Positions 34,711 through 43,122 of a stretch of DNA of 64,000 nt are shown here, one piece after another. Location of the stretch: NCBI GenBank assembly GCA_002384855.1, contig DGBP01000025.1, forward strand, positions 13,225-77,224, read 5' to 3'. Origin of the DNA: Nocardioidaceae bacterium UBA4001. Lineage in GTDB: Bacteria; Actinomycetota; Actinomycetes; Propionibacteriales; Nocardioidaceae. Made by a program: the position numbers and the translations under genes. The notes below the pieces were generated by a model, which was not told where the DNA came from, ran no database searches, and saw only the letters and a program-made list of their open reading frames with translations. Numbering within the stretch: the first letter of the stretch is position 1; every line of letters starts with the position of its first letter.

Positions 34711-35724
34711 TCAGCCCAGGCCGGAGTAGGAGTGCAGGCCGGAGCCGAACAGGTTGATGCCGACGAAGTTGAACATCAGGGTGGCGAAGCCGACCAGCGC
34801 GATCAGGGCCGCGCCCTTGCCGCGCCAGCCCGCGGTCGCCCGGGCGTGGAGGTACGCCGCGTAGACCACCCACGTGATGAACGCCCAGACCTCCTTGGGG
34901 TCCCAGCCCCAGTAGCGGCCCCAGGCGTACTCCGCCCAGATCGGGCCGGCGATGAGGGCGGCGAAGGTCCACACGGGGAAGCCGAAGGCGTGCACCCGGT
35001 AGGCGATCCGGTCGAGCGCGGCCGGCTTAGGCAGCCGCGCGACGTACCCGGTGGCGGCCTCGCCGCGCCGTTCCGCCCGCGCCTTGACCAGGTAGAGCAC
35101 GGAGGCCATGGCACCGACGGTGAAGGCCCCGGTCGCGATGACGGCGGCCACCACGTGGATCACCAGCCAGTACGACTGCAGCGCCGGCACGAGCGGACCC
35201 GCCGGCACGTAGAGCAGCAGCACGGCGAGCATCAGGACCACCAGGGAGAAGCCCGTCACGAAGACGCCGAGCCAGCGCAGGGAGTACTTCCTCAGCAGCG
35301 CCAGGTAGATCGCGGTCACGCCGAAGGCACCGGCGACCGCGAACTCGTACATGTTGCCCCAGGGGACGCGCGCCGGATCGGCCCCGAGACCGCGGGTGAC
35401 CAGGCCGGCGAGGTGCAGCGCGCCGGCGACGACGGTGAGCGCGACGCCCACGCGGCCGAAGACCTCGACCCGCAGGCTCCGCGTGGCGAGGTCCTCGCCC
35501 CCGTCCGCGGCCTCGTCCGCGCCGGCCTCCGCCGAGGGGTACGACGGCCCGGCGGCCGCCGGCACGGCCACCGGGTCGGCAGCACGTGCGGGGACGGCCT
35601 CACCCACGGGCAGCGACCGGCCGAAGGCCCACTCGGCGACGTGGCTCAGCATCGCCAGGCCGTAGACGACCGAGGCGGCCGCCACCGCGTTGTTGCTGAA
35701 CGAGGCGAAGTCGGCAGGACTCAC
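34711..35724 (-). CDS. ccsB: Cytochrome c biogenesis protein CcsB (CcsA family)
   Basis: This 337-residue membrane protein presents haem for attachment to apocytochrome c, in a complex with ResB. The tryptophan-rich haem-handling motif is GRYWGWDPKEVWAFITW near residue 275, and periplasm-facing histidines lie in SYWLVIHVVAA and elsewhere. A 50-residue hydrophilic linker follows the first helix. The GTG start overlaps the resB stop. Naming of CcsA and CcsB differs between lineages; the WWD-type motif makes this the CcsA-like partner. Confidence 0.93.
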   Translation of the reverse strand: MSPADFASFSNNAVAAASVVYGLAMLSHVAEWAFGRSLPVGEAVPARAADPVAVPAAAGPSYPSAEAGADEAADGGEDLATRSLRVEVFGRVGVALTVVAGALHLAGLVTRGLGADPARVPWGNMYEFAVAGAFGVTAIYLALLRKYSLRWLGVFVTGFSLVVLMLAVLLLYVPAGPLVPALQSYWLVIHVVAAVIATGAFTVGAMASVLYLVKARAERRGEAATGYVARLPKPAALDRIAYRVHAFGFPVWTFAALIAGPIWAEYAWGRYWGWDPKEVWAFITWVVYAAYLHARATAGWRGKGAALIALVGFATLMFNFVGINLFGSGLHSYSGLG

Positions 35725-37325
35725 GTGGGCTCCTTCTGGGACTCGTTGCGGATCAGCGTCTCGATCTCGTCGATCTCCTCGCCGAGATCGCCCCCGGAGC
35801 TGCGGTCGAGACCTGCCAGCTCCACCACGGTACGCCCGTCCACCGAGCGCACCCGCACCCAGGCGCGACGGGGGCGGATGAACAGCGAGCCGAGGAGGCC
35901 GACCAGCGCCAGCACCACGCCGCCCAGCGCGAGGCCCTTGGCGGGCTTGTCGCTGATCTGGAGCTTCACCCAGCGCTCCACGCCGTCGAAGGTGATCGAG
36001 CCGGAGCCGTCGGGCAGCTCCTTGGTCTGGCCGAGCGCGATGTCGATGCGGGCGGGGGCGCCGTCGTCCTTCTCGACCACCTCGAGCTCGTCCTTGTCGA
36101 GCGAGTAGACCGACTGCGGCTCCCCGCTGTCGAGGCCCAGGTCGCCCTTGTACGGCAGCAGGGACATCACCGGGTCGAGCGCGTCGGGGAAGCGCGAGAA
36201 CGGCCCGGCCTCCATGGTGAAGCCGTAGGTGGGGAGGAACAGTCCCTCGAAGCCGAGCTGCTCGGGGAGGGCGTCGGGCACCTTGATCACGCCGAAGGAG
36301 GAGAACGACGCGTCCTGGGGCAGGAAGACCGCGGGACCCGAGTAGGCGACGCTCCCCTCGCCGTCCCGCACCGTCACCAGCGGGGCGTAGCCGTGGCCGA
36401 CGAGGAAGACCGAGCCGCCGTCCAGCTTGATGGGGTGGTTCACCGCCAGCGCCCGCGACTGCGGCTCCTCCCCCGGTGTCTCGGTGTAGGTGACCTCGGC
36501 CGAGAAGTCGGTGGGCATGCCGGCCTGCTCCCCGCTGGTGAGGAAGTCGACCTCGAAGTCGTCGATGGTGAAGCTGAACGGCTGCAGGTCGTCGGGCCCG
36601 AAGAGCGATCCGGGGGTGAAGTCGTCGTACTGGCTCAGTGAGTTGGAGAAGCCCTGCCCCTTCACGACGATCACGCCACCGGTGTAGCCCATCAGGTTGC
36701 CGGCGGCGAACCCGACGAGGACCACGAGCAGCGAGACGTGGAAGACGAGGTTGCCGGCCTCCCGCAGGTAGCCGCGCTCGGCGGCGACCTCGCCGGCGCC
36801 GGTCGAGCCCGGCTCGCCGGTCGAGCCCGTCGAGACCACCCGGTAGTGGCGGCGTCGGAGCACCTCGCGGGCCCGGGAGAGTACGACGTCGGCGTCCTCG
36901 GCCAGCTCGATCGTGCGGGCCTCGGGGAGCCGCGCGAGGTTCTTCGGTGCCTTCGGCGGGCGCGCCCGCATCGCCGACCAGTAGACCTTCGTCCGGGGCA
37001 GGACGCAGCCGACGAGGGAGATCAGCAGCAGGATGTAGATCGCGCTGAACCACGCCGACTCGTAGACCGAGAAGAGCCCGAGCGCCTCGTAGACCGGGGT
37101 CAGCCCCGGGTGGGAGTCCTGCCACTGGCTGACCGCGATGGAGTCGACGTTCTCCTGCGGGATGATCGAGCCGGGCACGGCGGCGAGGGCGAGCAGGAAG
37201 AGCAGGATCAGCGCCGTCCTCATCGAGGTCAGCTGCCGCCACGCCCACCGCGAGAGCTCGCGGGGACCGAGCGCGGGGGGCGTGGCCGGTGGCGACGTCC
37301 GGTCCGGCTCGGTGGCCGTGCTCAC
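35721..37325 (-). CDS. resB: ResB-family cytochrome c biogenesis protein
   Basis: This 534-residue protein is the large partner in the system II cytochrome c synthase. It has membrane helices near 45-65, 100-120 and 195-215, a long extracytoplasmic domain (about 220-475), and a final helix followed by a charged tail. AAVPGSIIPQ after the first helix is typical. Near residue 165 a VVSTGSTGEPGSTG stretch is encoded by two adjacent copies of the dispersed GGTCGAGCCCG repeat (36801-36840). The GTG start overlaps ccdA by 4 bp. Confidence 0.92.
   Translation of the reverse strand: MSTATEPDRTSPPATPPALGPRELSRWAWRQLTSMRTALILLFLLALAAVPGSIIPQENVDSIAVSQWQDSHPGLTPVYEALGLFSVYESAWFSAIYILLLISLVGCVLPRTKVYWSAMRARPPKAPKNLARLPEARTIELAEDADVVLSRAREVLRRRHYRVVSTGSTGEPGSTGAGEVAAERGYLREAGNLVFHVSLLVVLVGFAAGNLMGYTGGVIVVKGQGFSNSLSQYDDFTPGSLFGPDDLQPFSFTIDDFEVDFLTSGEQAGMPTDFSAEVTYTETPGEEPQSRALAVNHPIKLDGGSVFLVGHGYAPLVTVRDGEGSVAYSGPAVFLPQDASFSSFGVIKVPDALPEQLGFEGLFLPTYGFTMEAGPFSRFPDALDPVMSLLPYKGDLGLDSGEPQSVYSLDKDELEVVEKDDGAPARIDIALGQTKELPDGSGSITFDGVERWVKLQISDKPAKGLALGGVVLALVGLLGSLFIRPRRAWVRVRSVDGRTVVELAGLDRSSGGDLGEEIDEIETLIRNESQKEPT
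36801..36840. repeat. Two adjacent copies of the dispersed palindromic repeat inside resB
   Basis: GGTCGAGCCCG occurs at 36801 and 36819; the second copy extends to GGTCGAGCCCGTCGAGACCA. On the minus strand it encodes STGSTGEPGSTG, much like the STGS insert in NuoG. Confidence 0.6.
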
Positions 37326-38083
37326 ACCGCCACCGAGAACGACCCGACCCAGCCGCGCAGGTAGGCCACCCACATGTCCCAGATGCCGGTGACCAGGAGG
37401 ACGCCGACCAGGACGAGCATGATCCCGCCGATCCTCGTCACCCAGACCTGGTGCCGGCGTACCCAGCTCACCGTGCCCAGCATCTTGCGGAAGGCAAGGG
37501 CGGCGACGATGAAGGGCAGGCCCAGGCCGAGGCTGTAGACGAGGCTGAGCAGCGCCCCGCGCCCGGCGGTGCCCTCGGTGAACGCCAGCGCCTGGACCGC
37601 CGACAGGGTGGGGCCGATGCACGGGGTCCAGCCGAGGCCGAAGAGGACGCCGAGCAGGGGTGCGGCCGACAGGCCGACCGCGGGCACCTTGTGCACCCGC
37701 ATGTCGCGCTGGAACCACGGCACGGCGCCGAGGAAGGCGAGACCGACGACGATCGTGAAGCCGCCGAGCACCATGCTGATCTCGCGGGAGTAGACGATGA
37801 GCCAGTCGCCGAGCGCACCGACGGCGGTGCCCATCGCGACGAAGACGGCGGAGAACCCGAGCACGAACAGCGAGCTGCCGAGGACCATCCGGCCGCGCTT
37901 GGCGTTCTCGAGGTCGGCGCCCGAGAGGCCGGTGGCGTAGGAGAGGTAGCCCGGCAGCAGCGGCACCACGCAGGGCGAGAAGAACGACACCAGCCCGGCG
38001 ACGAGCGCGACGGGGATCGCGAGCAGGAGCGAGCCCGAGAGCGCGGTGCTGGCGAACCAGTCGCCGATGTCCATCGCGACCAT
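37322..38083 (-). CDS. ccdA: CcdA-type transmembrane thiol reductase
   Basis: This 253-residue membrane protein carries reducing equivalents across the membrane to keep apocytochrome c cysteines reduced. SFFSPCVVPLLPGYLSY near residue 34 and GLGWTPCIGPTLSAVQA near residue 150 hold the two redox cysteines, each followed by proline as the family requires. Six helices are visible. It lies between resA and resB with overlaps of 1 and 4 bp. Confidence 0.95.
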   Translation of the reverse strand: MVAMDIGDWFASTALSGSLLLAIPVALVAGLVSFFSPCVVPLLPGYLSYATGLSGADLENAKRGRMVLGSSLFVLGFSAVFVAMGTAVGALGDWLIVYSREISMVLGGFTIVVGLAFLGAVPWFQRDMRVHKVPAVGLSAAPLLGVLFGLGWTPCIGPTLSAVQALAFTEGTAGRGALLSLVYSLGLGLPFIVAALAFRKMLGTVSWVRRHQVWVTRIGGIMLVLVGVLLVTGIWDMWVAYLRGWVGSFSVAV

Positions 38084-38694
38084 CAGCCCTCCTTCCCCAT
38101 CACGTCCTCGACCAGGCCGACGAGGGTCGACCTGCTCACCTCCCCGATGACGCTGGCCGCGACCCGACCCTGCTCGTCGATGACGACGGTGCTGGGGATG
38201 GCGTTCGGGCTGAGCGTGCCGCGGAAGGCCAGGAGGGTCTGCCCCTTCTGGTCGTAGATGCTGGGGTAGGGCACCTCGTACCGCCGCTGGAAGGCCAGGG
38301 CCGCGGCCCGGTCCAGGTCACGGGAGTTGATGCCGAGGAACTGCACGTCCTCGTCGGCGAGGTCCTCGGAGGCCGCGACGAGGTCCGGGGCCTCCGCGCG
38401 GCAGGGGGCACACCAGGATCCCCACACGTTGACCACGACGGTCCGGCCGGCGAAGTCGCCGAGCGAGAGCGGCTTCCCGTCGAGGCTCTCCCCGGACACG
38501 TCGCCCGGCTTCTCGCGCTCCTGGGCCGGCAGCCTCGTGATGATGCCCTTGCCGGAGACGAAGCCGCGGTCCCCGGAGGACCCGACCTCGTCGTTGGCGC
38601 AGGCCGACAGCACCGTGGCGGCCAGCAGGGCGGGCACGAGCACGGCGGTACGTCGGCGGTGGGAGGAGCCGCACGCGGGGGCAGCGTCAGGCAA
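38083..38694 (-). CDS. resA: TlpA/ResA-like thioredoxin lipoprotein
   Basis: This 203-residue protein is a secreted thiol-disulfide reductase for apocytochrome c. A basic N-terminus and hydrophobic stretch lead to the lipobox LSAC (cysteine at about 31), so it is likely membrane-anchored. The thioredoxin-fold redox site WGSWCAPCRAEAP is near residue 90. FLGINSRDLDRAAAL and PSTVVIDEQGRVA follow, both typical of TlpA-like proteins. It starts 3 bp after the phosphatase gene and is coupled to ccdA. Confidence 0.92.
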   Translation of the reverse strand: MPDAAPACGSSHRRRTAVLVPALLAATVLSACANDEVGSSGDRGFVSGKGIITRLPAQEREKPGDVSGESLDGKPLSLGDFAGRTVVVNVWGSWCAPCRAEAPDLVAASEDLADEDVQFLGINSRDLDRAAALAFQRRYEVPYPSIYDQKGQTLLAFRGTLSPNAIPSTVVIDEQGRVAASVIGEVSRSTLVGLVEDVMGKEG

Positions 38695-38697
38695 CTC

Positions 38698-39381
38698 TCA
38701 GGCTCCCGCGGCCGGGGGCTTGTCCTCGGCAGACGCGCCGCCGGCGGAGAACGGGGCGGCCCGGTCCTTCATCGGCAGCATGTCGGCCGCGGGCTCGGAG
38801 TAGCTCACGGTGGTCAGCCGGTCGTCCTCGAAGGTGAACGAGGTCAGGCTGCACAGCGTGCACTGTCGCCGACGTGGGTCGTGGAGGAAGGACCGGTGCT
38901 CGGCGTGCAGCCGGGTGACCCAGATCGGCAGCTGGTGGGAGACGATCACCGCCTCGTGGCCCAGGGCGGCGTCGCGGGCGTCGTACACGCCGGCCATCAT
39001 GCGGGCGGCGACCTGCTTGTACGGCTCGCCCCAGGACGGGCGGACGGGGTTCCACAGGTGGATCCACGCCTTGGGCTTGCGCAGCACGCCGTCGCCGGCG
39101 CCGAAGGTCTCTCCCTCGAAGACGTTGCTGGACTCGATCACCCGGTGGTCGGTGACGATGTCGACGCCGCGGGCCTGCGCCAACGGCGTGGCCGTCTCCT
39201 GGGCCCGCTCGAGCGGGGAGGAGACCACGTGGGTGATGTCGCGGTCCCCGACGGTGTCGGCGACGCGCTGGGCCATCTGCTGCCCCAGGTCGGAGAGGTG
39301 GTAGCCGGGCCGGCGGCCGTAGAGCACGCCGGCCGGGTTGTGCACCTCGCCGTGGCGAAGCAGGTGTACGACGGTCCTCAT
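38698..39381 (-). CDS. Histidine phosphatase family protein
   Basis: This 227-residue protein has the phosphoglycerate-mutase-like fold. LLRHGEVHN at 8-16 holds the phosphohistidine, VSSPLERAQETA near residue 54 follows, and AVIVSHQLPIW near residue 145 carries the second histidine. The substrate is unknown. The mycobacterial homologue, recalled as Rv0525, holds the same place between hemL and resA. That conserved position is suggestive of a role in haem or cytochrome metabolism but proves nothing. It overlaps hemL by 4 bp. Confidence 0.85.
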   Translation of the reverse strand: MRTVVHLLRHGEVHNPAGVLYGRRPGYHLSDLGQQMAQRVADTVGDRDITHVVSSPLERAQETATPLAQARGVDIVTDHRVIESSNVFEGETFGAGDGVLRKPKAWIHLWNPVRPSWGEPYKQVAARMMAGVYDARDAALGHEAVIVSHQLPIWVTRLHAEHRSFLHDPRRRQCTLCSLTSFTFEDDRLTTVSYSEPAADMLPMKDRAAPFSAGGASAEDKPPAAGA

Positions 39382-40715
39382 CGGGCTCCCTCGGGCTGGG
39401 GGACATCGGCTGCGGCTCGGGCGGCGGCGGGAAGCGCCGAGACGACCCGGTCAAGGGCCCTGTTGTCGTGCGCGGCGGAGAGGAACCACGACTCGAAGGC
39501 GCTCGGCGGGAGGTAGACCCCCTGGTCGAGCATCGCGTGGAAGAACGCCTTGAACCGGTCGGTGCGCTGGGTCGAGGCCACCTCGAAGCTCGGCACGGTC
39601 TTCACGTCATGCTCGACGAAGAAGACGCTGAACATGTTCCCGGTGCTCTGGATGAGGTGCGGCACACCGGCGGCGTCGAGGGCCTCCCCGGCCGCGCGCT
39701 GGAGCACCAGGGACGCCTCGTCGAGGCGCGCGTACACGTCGTCGGTGGCCAGGCGCAGGGTGGCCAGGCCGGCGGTGGTCGCGACCGGGTTCCCCGACAG
39801 CGTGCCGGCCTGGTACACCGGTCCCTCGGGCGAGAGGTGACCCATCACGTCGGCCCGGCCACCGAAGGCCGCAGCGGGGAAGCCCCCGCCCATGACCTTG
39901 CCGAAGGTCATCAGGTCGGGCACCCAGCCCTCCACGGCGCCGTCGAGGCCCCACTGGCCGGCGCGGGTCACGCGGAAGCCGGTCATCACCTCGTCGCTGA
40001 CGAACAACGCGCCGTGGCGGCGGGTGATGTCGGCGAGGAAGGAGTTGAAGCCGGGTTCGGGGGGGACGACGCCCATGTTGCCCGGCGCCGCCTCGGTGAT
40101 CAGGCAGGCGATCTGGTCCCCGTGCTCGGCGAAGGCGGCCTCGACGGCCTCGCGGTCGTTGTAGGGCAGCACCAGCGTCGCAGCGGTCGAGGCGGCCGGC
40201 ACCCCGGGCGTGCCCGGGACGGCATGCGTGGCCAGGCCGGAGCCCGCGGCGGCGAGCAGCGAGTCGACGTGGCCGTGGTAGCAGCCGGAGAACTTCACGA
40301 CGAGCTCGCGGCCGGTGAAGCCGCGCGCGAGGCGGATCGCCGACATCGTGGCCTCGGTGCCGGAGGAGACGAAGCGGACCTTCTCGACCGGGGTGCGCGC
40401 CACGATCTCCTCGGCGAGCTCGACCTCGGGCCGCGTGGGGGTGCCGTACGACGTGCCTCGGGCCACCGCCTCGTAGACCGCCGCCATCACCTCGGGGTGA
40501 GCATGCCCGAGGAGCATCGGCCCCCAGCTCGCCACCAGGTCGACGTACTCGTTGCCGTCGACGTCGGTGAGGTAGGCGCCGCGGGCGCTCTCGATGAACC
40601 GGGGCGTGCCACCGACGGCGTTGAACGCACGCACGGGCGAGTTGACCCCACCGGGGGTCACGGCCGACGCGCGGCGGAACAGCTCGGCCGACGTGGAGGT
40701 GTCGAGTGGAGTCAC
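39378..40715 (-). CDS. hemL: Glutamate-1-semialdehyde 2,1-aminomutase
   Basis: This 445-residue PLP enzyme makes 5-aminolevulinate, the haem precursor, in the C5 pathway. The Schiff-base lysine is K273 in TFGKVMGGGFP. PVRAFNAVGG near the N-terminus and SGTEATMSAIRLARG near residue 118 are class III aminotransferase features, and FSGCYHGHVDSLL is specific to the family. A GACAAT -10-like box ends 6 bases before the GTG, so the mRNA is probably leaderless. It heads the hemL-phosphatase-resA-ccdA-resB-ccsB operon. Confidence 0.95.
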   Translation of the reverse strand: MTPLDTSTSAELFRRASAVTPGGVNSPVRAFNAVGGTPRFIESARGAYLTDVDGNEYVDLVASWGPMLLGHAHPEVMAAVYEAVARGTSYGTPTRPEVELAEEIVARTPVEKVRFVSSGTEATMSAIRLARGFTGRELVVKFSGCYHGHVDSLLAAAGSGLATHAVPGTPGVPAASTAATLVLPYNDREAVEAAFAEHGDQIACLITEAAPGNMGVVPPEPGFNSFLADITRRHGALFVSDEVMTGFRVTRAGQWGLDGAVEGWVPDLMTFGKVMGGGFPAAAFGGRADVMGHLSPEGPVYQAGTLSGNPVATTAGLATLRLATDDVYARLDEASLVLQRAAGEALDAAGVPHLIQSTGNMFSVFFVEHDVKTVPSFEVASTQRTDRFKAFFHAMLDQGVYLPPSAFESWFLSAAHDNRALDRVVSALPAAARAAADVPQPEGAR

Positions 40716-40781
40716 CCGGCCATTGTCGCCGAGGGCACCTGAGGAGACGAATCCAGGGAGGGACGCCCGCGGCTACCCGTG

Positions 40782-40809
40782 CGTAACCTCACCCCGGTTC
40801 CCTCGTTGA
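40782..40809 (+). promoter_or_regulatory. Sigma-BldN-type promoter of the transglycosylase gene
   Basis: CGTAAC at 40782-40787 and CGTTGA at 40804-40809 are separated by 16 bp. This is exactly the -35/-10 pair I recall for streptomycete sigma-BldN promoters such as bldM. The start codon is about 75 bases downstream, leaving room for a leader and the GGGGAGAG ribosome-binding site. A second such promoter is at 52023-52051. Confidence 0.65.
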
Positions 40810-40883
40810 GGTGTGTGAGAGGGAGTTCTCGGGTATCCAAGTGGGGGAACCCGGGCAGACACATTCATGGGGAGAGAGACCGT

Positions 40884-42077
40884 ATGTCTCACAATCGACT
40901 GACCACGTGGCAGAAGGCGACGGCCCTGGTGCCGCTTGCCCTGTTGTCCGGGGCCTGGACGACGAGCATCGCGGCCACGTCCAGCGCCAACGACGAGGGG
41001 TCCACGACGACCCTTCCGGACGGCACCACCGTGCCGGACCAGGCGCTCGAGTCGCCCGCCAGCATGACCCGGCCCGGCTCCATCGCCCCCGGCGTTCCCG
41101 CCGGCGCGGCGGACAGCGTCATCGCGAGCGCCTCCATGAACGGCATCCCCGACGCCGCGCTCGCCGCTTACCAGCGCGCGGAGCAGGTGATCAACTCCGC
41201 CGACGCGTCCTGCAACCTCCAGTGGCAGCTGGTCGCCGCGATCGGCCGTGTGGAGTCCGACCACGGCCGCTACGGCGGCAACATCCTCGGCGAGGACGGG
41301 AAGAGCCGTCCGGGCATCTACGGCATCCCGCTCGACGGGAGCAACGGGACCCAGCAGATCAGGGACACCGACGCCGGTGACCTCGACGACGACAAGGTCT
41401 ACGACCGCGCGGTCGGGGCGATGCAGTTCATCCCGCAGACGTGGAACGTCGTGGGCGTGGACGGCGACGGCGACGGCAAGCGCGACCCCCAGGACATCGA
41501 CGACGCTGCGCTGGCCAGTGCGGTCTACCTCTGCTCCGGCGACGAGGACCTGTCGACGTACGGCGGGCAGAAGGCGGCCGTCTACCGCTACAACCACAGC
41601 GAGGAGTACGTCGACCTCGTCATCGAGATCACGAGGGCCTACCTCGCCGGGGAGTTCTCCTCCGTGCCGAACGGCGTGGCGGGCGCGGCCGTGATCACCC
41701 CCGACTACGGTGACGCCGTCGTCATGCCCACGACCACCGGCCGCGGTCGGCCCTGGTCGACCGGCGGTGGCGAAGGCCGCGGGTCGTTCGGCTCGGGCGG
41801 CGCCTCCTCCGGTCGCTCCACCGGGTCCGACGGCGGGACCAGCTCGCCGACCGACACCCCCGAGGCGCCGGCCGCCGACGGCGGTGCGACCGGCCCCGTC
41901 GAGGAGACCACCAAGAAGGCCAGGGACACCGCCAAGGACACGACGGACACTGTCAAGGACACGACCGAGAACACGCTGACCAAGGCCGAGGCGACCGAGA
42001 GGTGCCTCGACTCGGGCATCAGCGAGCTCGACGTCGTCGGCCTGGCCGCGTGCGTCGACGACCTGTTGAACGGCTGA
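40884..42077 (+). CDS. Secreted lytic transglycosylase-like cell wall protein
   Basis: This 397-residue protein has an N-terminal signal peptide (hydrophobic 13-31, alanine-rich cleavage region). A transglycosylase-like domain (about 105-260) contains AAIGRVESDHGRYGG, with E124 as the likely catalytic glutamate. AVGAMQFIPQTW and DGDGDGKRDPQDIDDAALA, typical of MltB/SLT-type enzymes, follow. The remaining third is glycine/serine-rich and then threonine-lysine-aspartate repeats (KDTTDTVKDTTEN), ending in a small domain with two cysteines. It should cut peptidoglycan outside the membrane. The ATG has a GGGGAGAG ribosome-binding site. Confidence 0.85.
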   Translation: MSHNRLTTWQKATALVPLALLSGAWTTSIAATSSANDEGSTTTLPDGTTVPDQALESPASMTRPGSIAPGVPAGAADSVIASASMNGIPDAALAAYQRAEQVINSADASCNLQWQLVAAIGRVESDHGRYGGNILGEDGKSRPGIYGIPLDGSNGTQQIRDTDAGDLDDDKVYDRAVGAMQFIPQTWNVVGVDGDGDGKRDPQDIDDAALASAVYLCSGDEDLSTYGGQKAAVYRYNHSEEYVDLVIEITRAYLAGEFSSVPNGVAGAAVITPDYGDAVVMPTTTGRGRPWSTGGGEGRGSFGSGGASSGRSTGSDGGTSSPTDTPEAPAADGGATGPVEETTKKARDTAKDTTDTVKDTTENTLTKAEATERCLDSGISELDVVGLAACVDDLLNG

Positions 42078-42079
42078 CC

Positions 42080-42130
42080 GCCGACCCGGCGTTCGTGCAG
42101 ATCTCGGGCCTGTACAAGAGCCGGGTCGGC
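42080..42130. terminator. Hairpin form of the stop-codon-proximal repeat
   Basis: GCCGACCCGGC (42080-42090) pairs perfectly with GCCGGGTCGGC (42120-42130). Pairing continues inward with mismatches through GTGCAG/CTGTAC. The left arm matches the repeats at 3333 and 25201 and starts 2 bp after the stop. It lies between the transglycosylase gene and the convergent hemB. Confidence 0.75.
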
Positions 42131-42140
42131 CGGGTGTGGG

Positions 42141-43118
42141 TCAGGTCCTGAGCAGCGTGGCGGCCTCGGCGGCCCAGTAGGTCAGCACGATGTCCGCGCC
42201 GGCCCGACGGATCGACGTCAGCGACTCCAGGATCGCCGCCTCTCGGTCGATCCAGCCGTTCGCGGCGGCGGCCTCGACCATGGCGTACTCGCCGGAGACG
42301 TTGTACGCCGCCACCGGCACGTCCACCGCGGACGCGACCGCCGAGACGACGTCGAGGTAGCCCATCGCAGGCTTGACCATCACCATGTCCGCCCCCTCCT
42401 CGACGTCGAGGAGCGCCTCACGGACGCCCTCCATGCCGTTCGCGGGGTCCTGCTGGTAGGTCCGCCGGTCCCCCTGCAGCGAGGAGTCGACCGCCTCGCG
42501 GAAGGGGCCGTAGAAGGCGGAGGCGTACTTCGCCGAGTAGGCGAGGACCGCGACGTCCTGGTGGCCCGCTTCATCGAGCGCGGAGCGGACCGCGCCGACC
42601 TGGCCGTCCATCATCCCGCTCGGACCGACGACGTCGACACCCGCCGAGGCCTGGGCCACCGCCATCGCGGCGTAGACCTCCAGCGTCGCGTCGTTGTCGA
42701 CCGAGCCGTCCTCGGTGAGGACTCCGCAGTGGCCGTGGTCGGTGAACTCGTCGAGGCACAGGTCGGCCATCACCGGCAGCGCGTCCCCGACCTCGGCGAC
42801 GACGTCGGCGATCGCAACGTTGAGCACCCCGGCCGGGTCCAGCCCGCAGGAGCCCGTCGCGTCCTTGGTCTCGGGAACACCGAAGAGCATGATCCCGCCC
42901 AGCCCGAGCGAGGCCGCCTCCGTCGCGGCCGCCCGCAGCGAGTCCCGGGTGTGCTGGAAGACACCGGGCATCGAGCCGATCGGGATCGGCTCGGTCGCGC
43001 CCTCACGCACGAACACGGGGAGCACGAGCTGCCGTGCCTCGAGCGAGGTCTCCCTCACCAGCGAGCGCAGGGCGGGGGTACGACGCAGGCGCCGCGGCCG
43101 GACGGAGGGGTAGCCCAT
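42141..43118 (-). CDS. hemB: Porphobilinogen synthase
   Basis: This 325-residue enzyme joins two 5-aminolevulinates. RRLRRTPALRSLVRET opens the protein. The metal-site region is ADLCLDEFTDHGHCG near residue 118. The Schiff-base lysines lie in AYSAKYASAFYGPFREA and MVMVKPAMGYLD, and YNVSGEYAM is also conserved. It is the last gene of the rex-hem operon, starting 4 bp after the hemD stop. Confidence 0.96.
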   Translation of the reverse strand: MGYPSVRPRRLRRTPALRSLVRETSLEARQLVLPVFVREGATEPIPIGSMPGVFQHTRDSLRAAATEAASLGLGGIMLFGVPETKDATGSCGLDPAGVLNVAIADVVAEVGDALPVMADLCLDEFTDHGHCGVLTEDGSVDNDATLEVYAAMAVAQASAGVDVVGPSGMMDGQVGAVRSALDEAGHQDVAVLAYSAKYASAFYGPFREAVDSSLQGDRRTYQQDPANGMEGVREALLDVEEGADMVMVKPAMGYLDVVSAVASAVDVPVAAYNVSGEYAMVEAAAANGWIDREAAILESLTSIRRAGADIVLTYWAAEAATLLRT

Positions 43119-43122
43119 CTGC

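Noticed and set aside
40740..40883. Possible c-di-AMP (ydaO) riboswitch before the transglycosylase gene
   Set aside because: GTGGGGGAACC is suggestive, but the second conserved strand of that riboswitch is absent and the promoter leaves only about 75 nt of leader.
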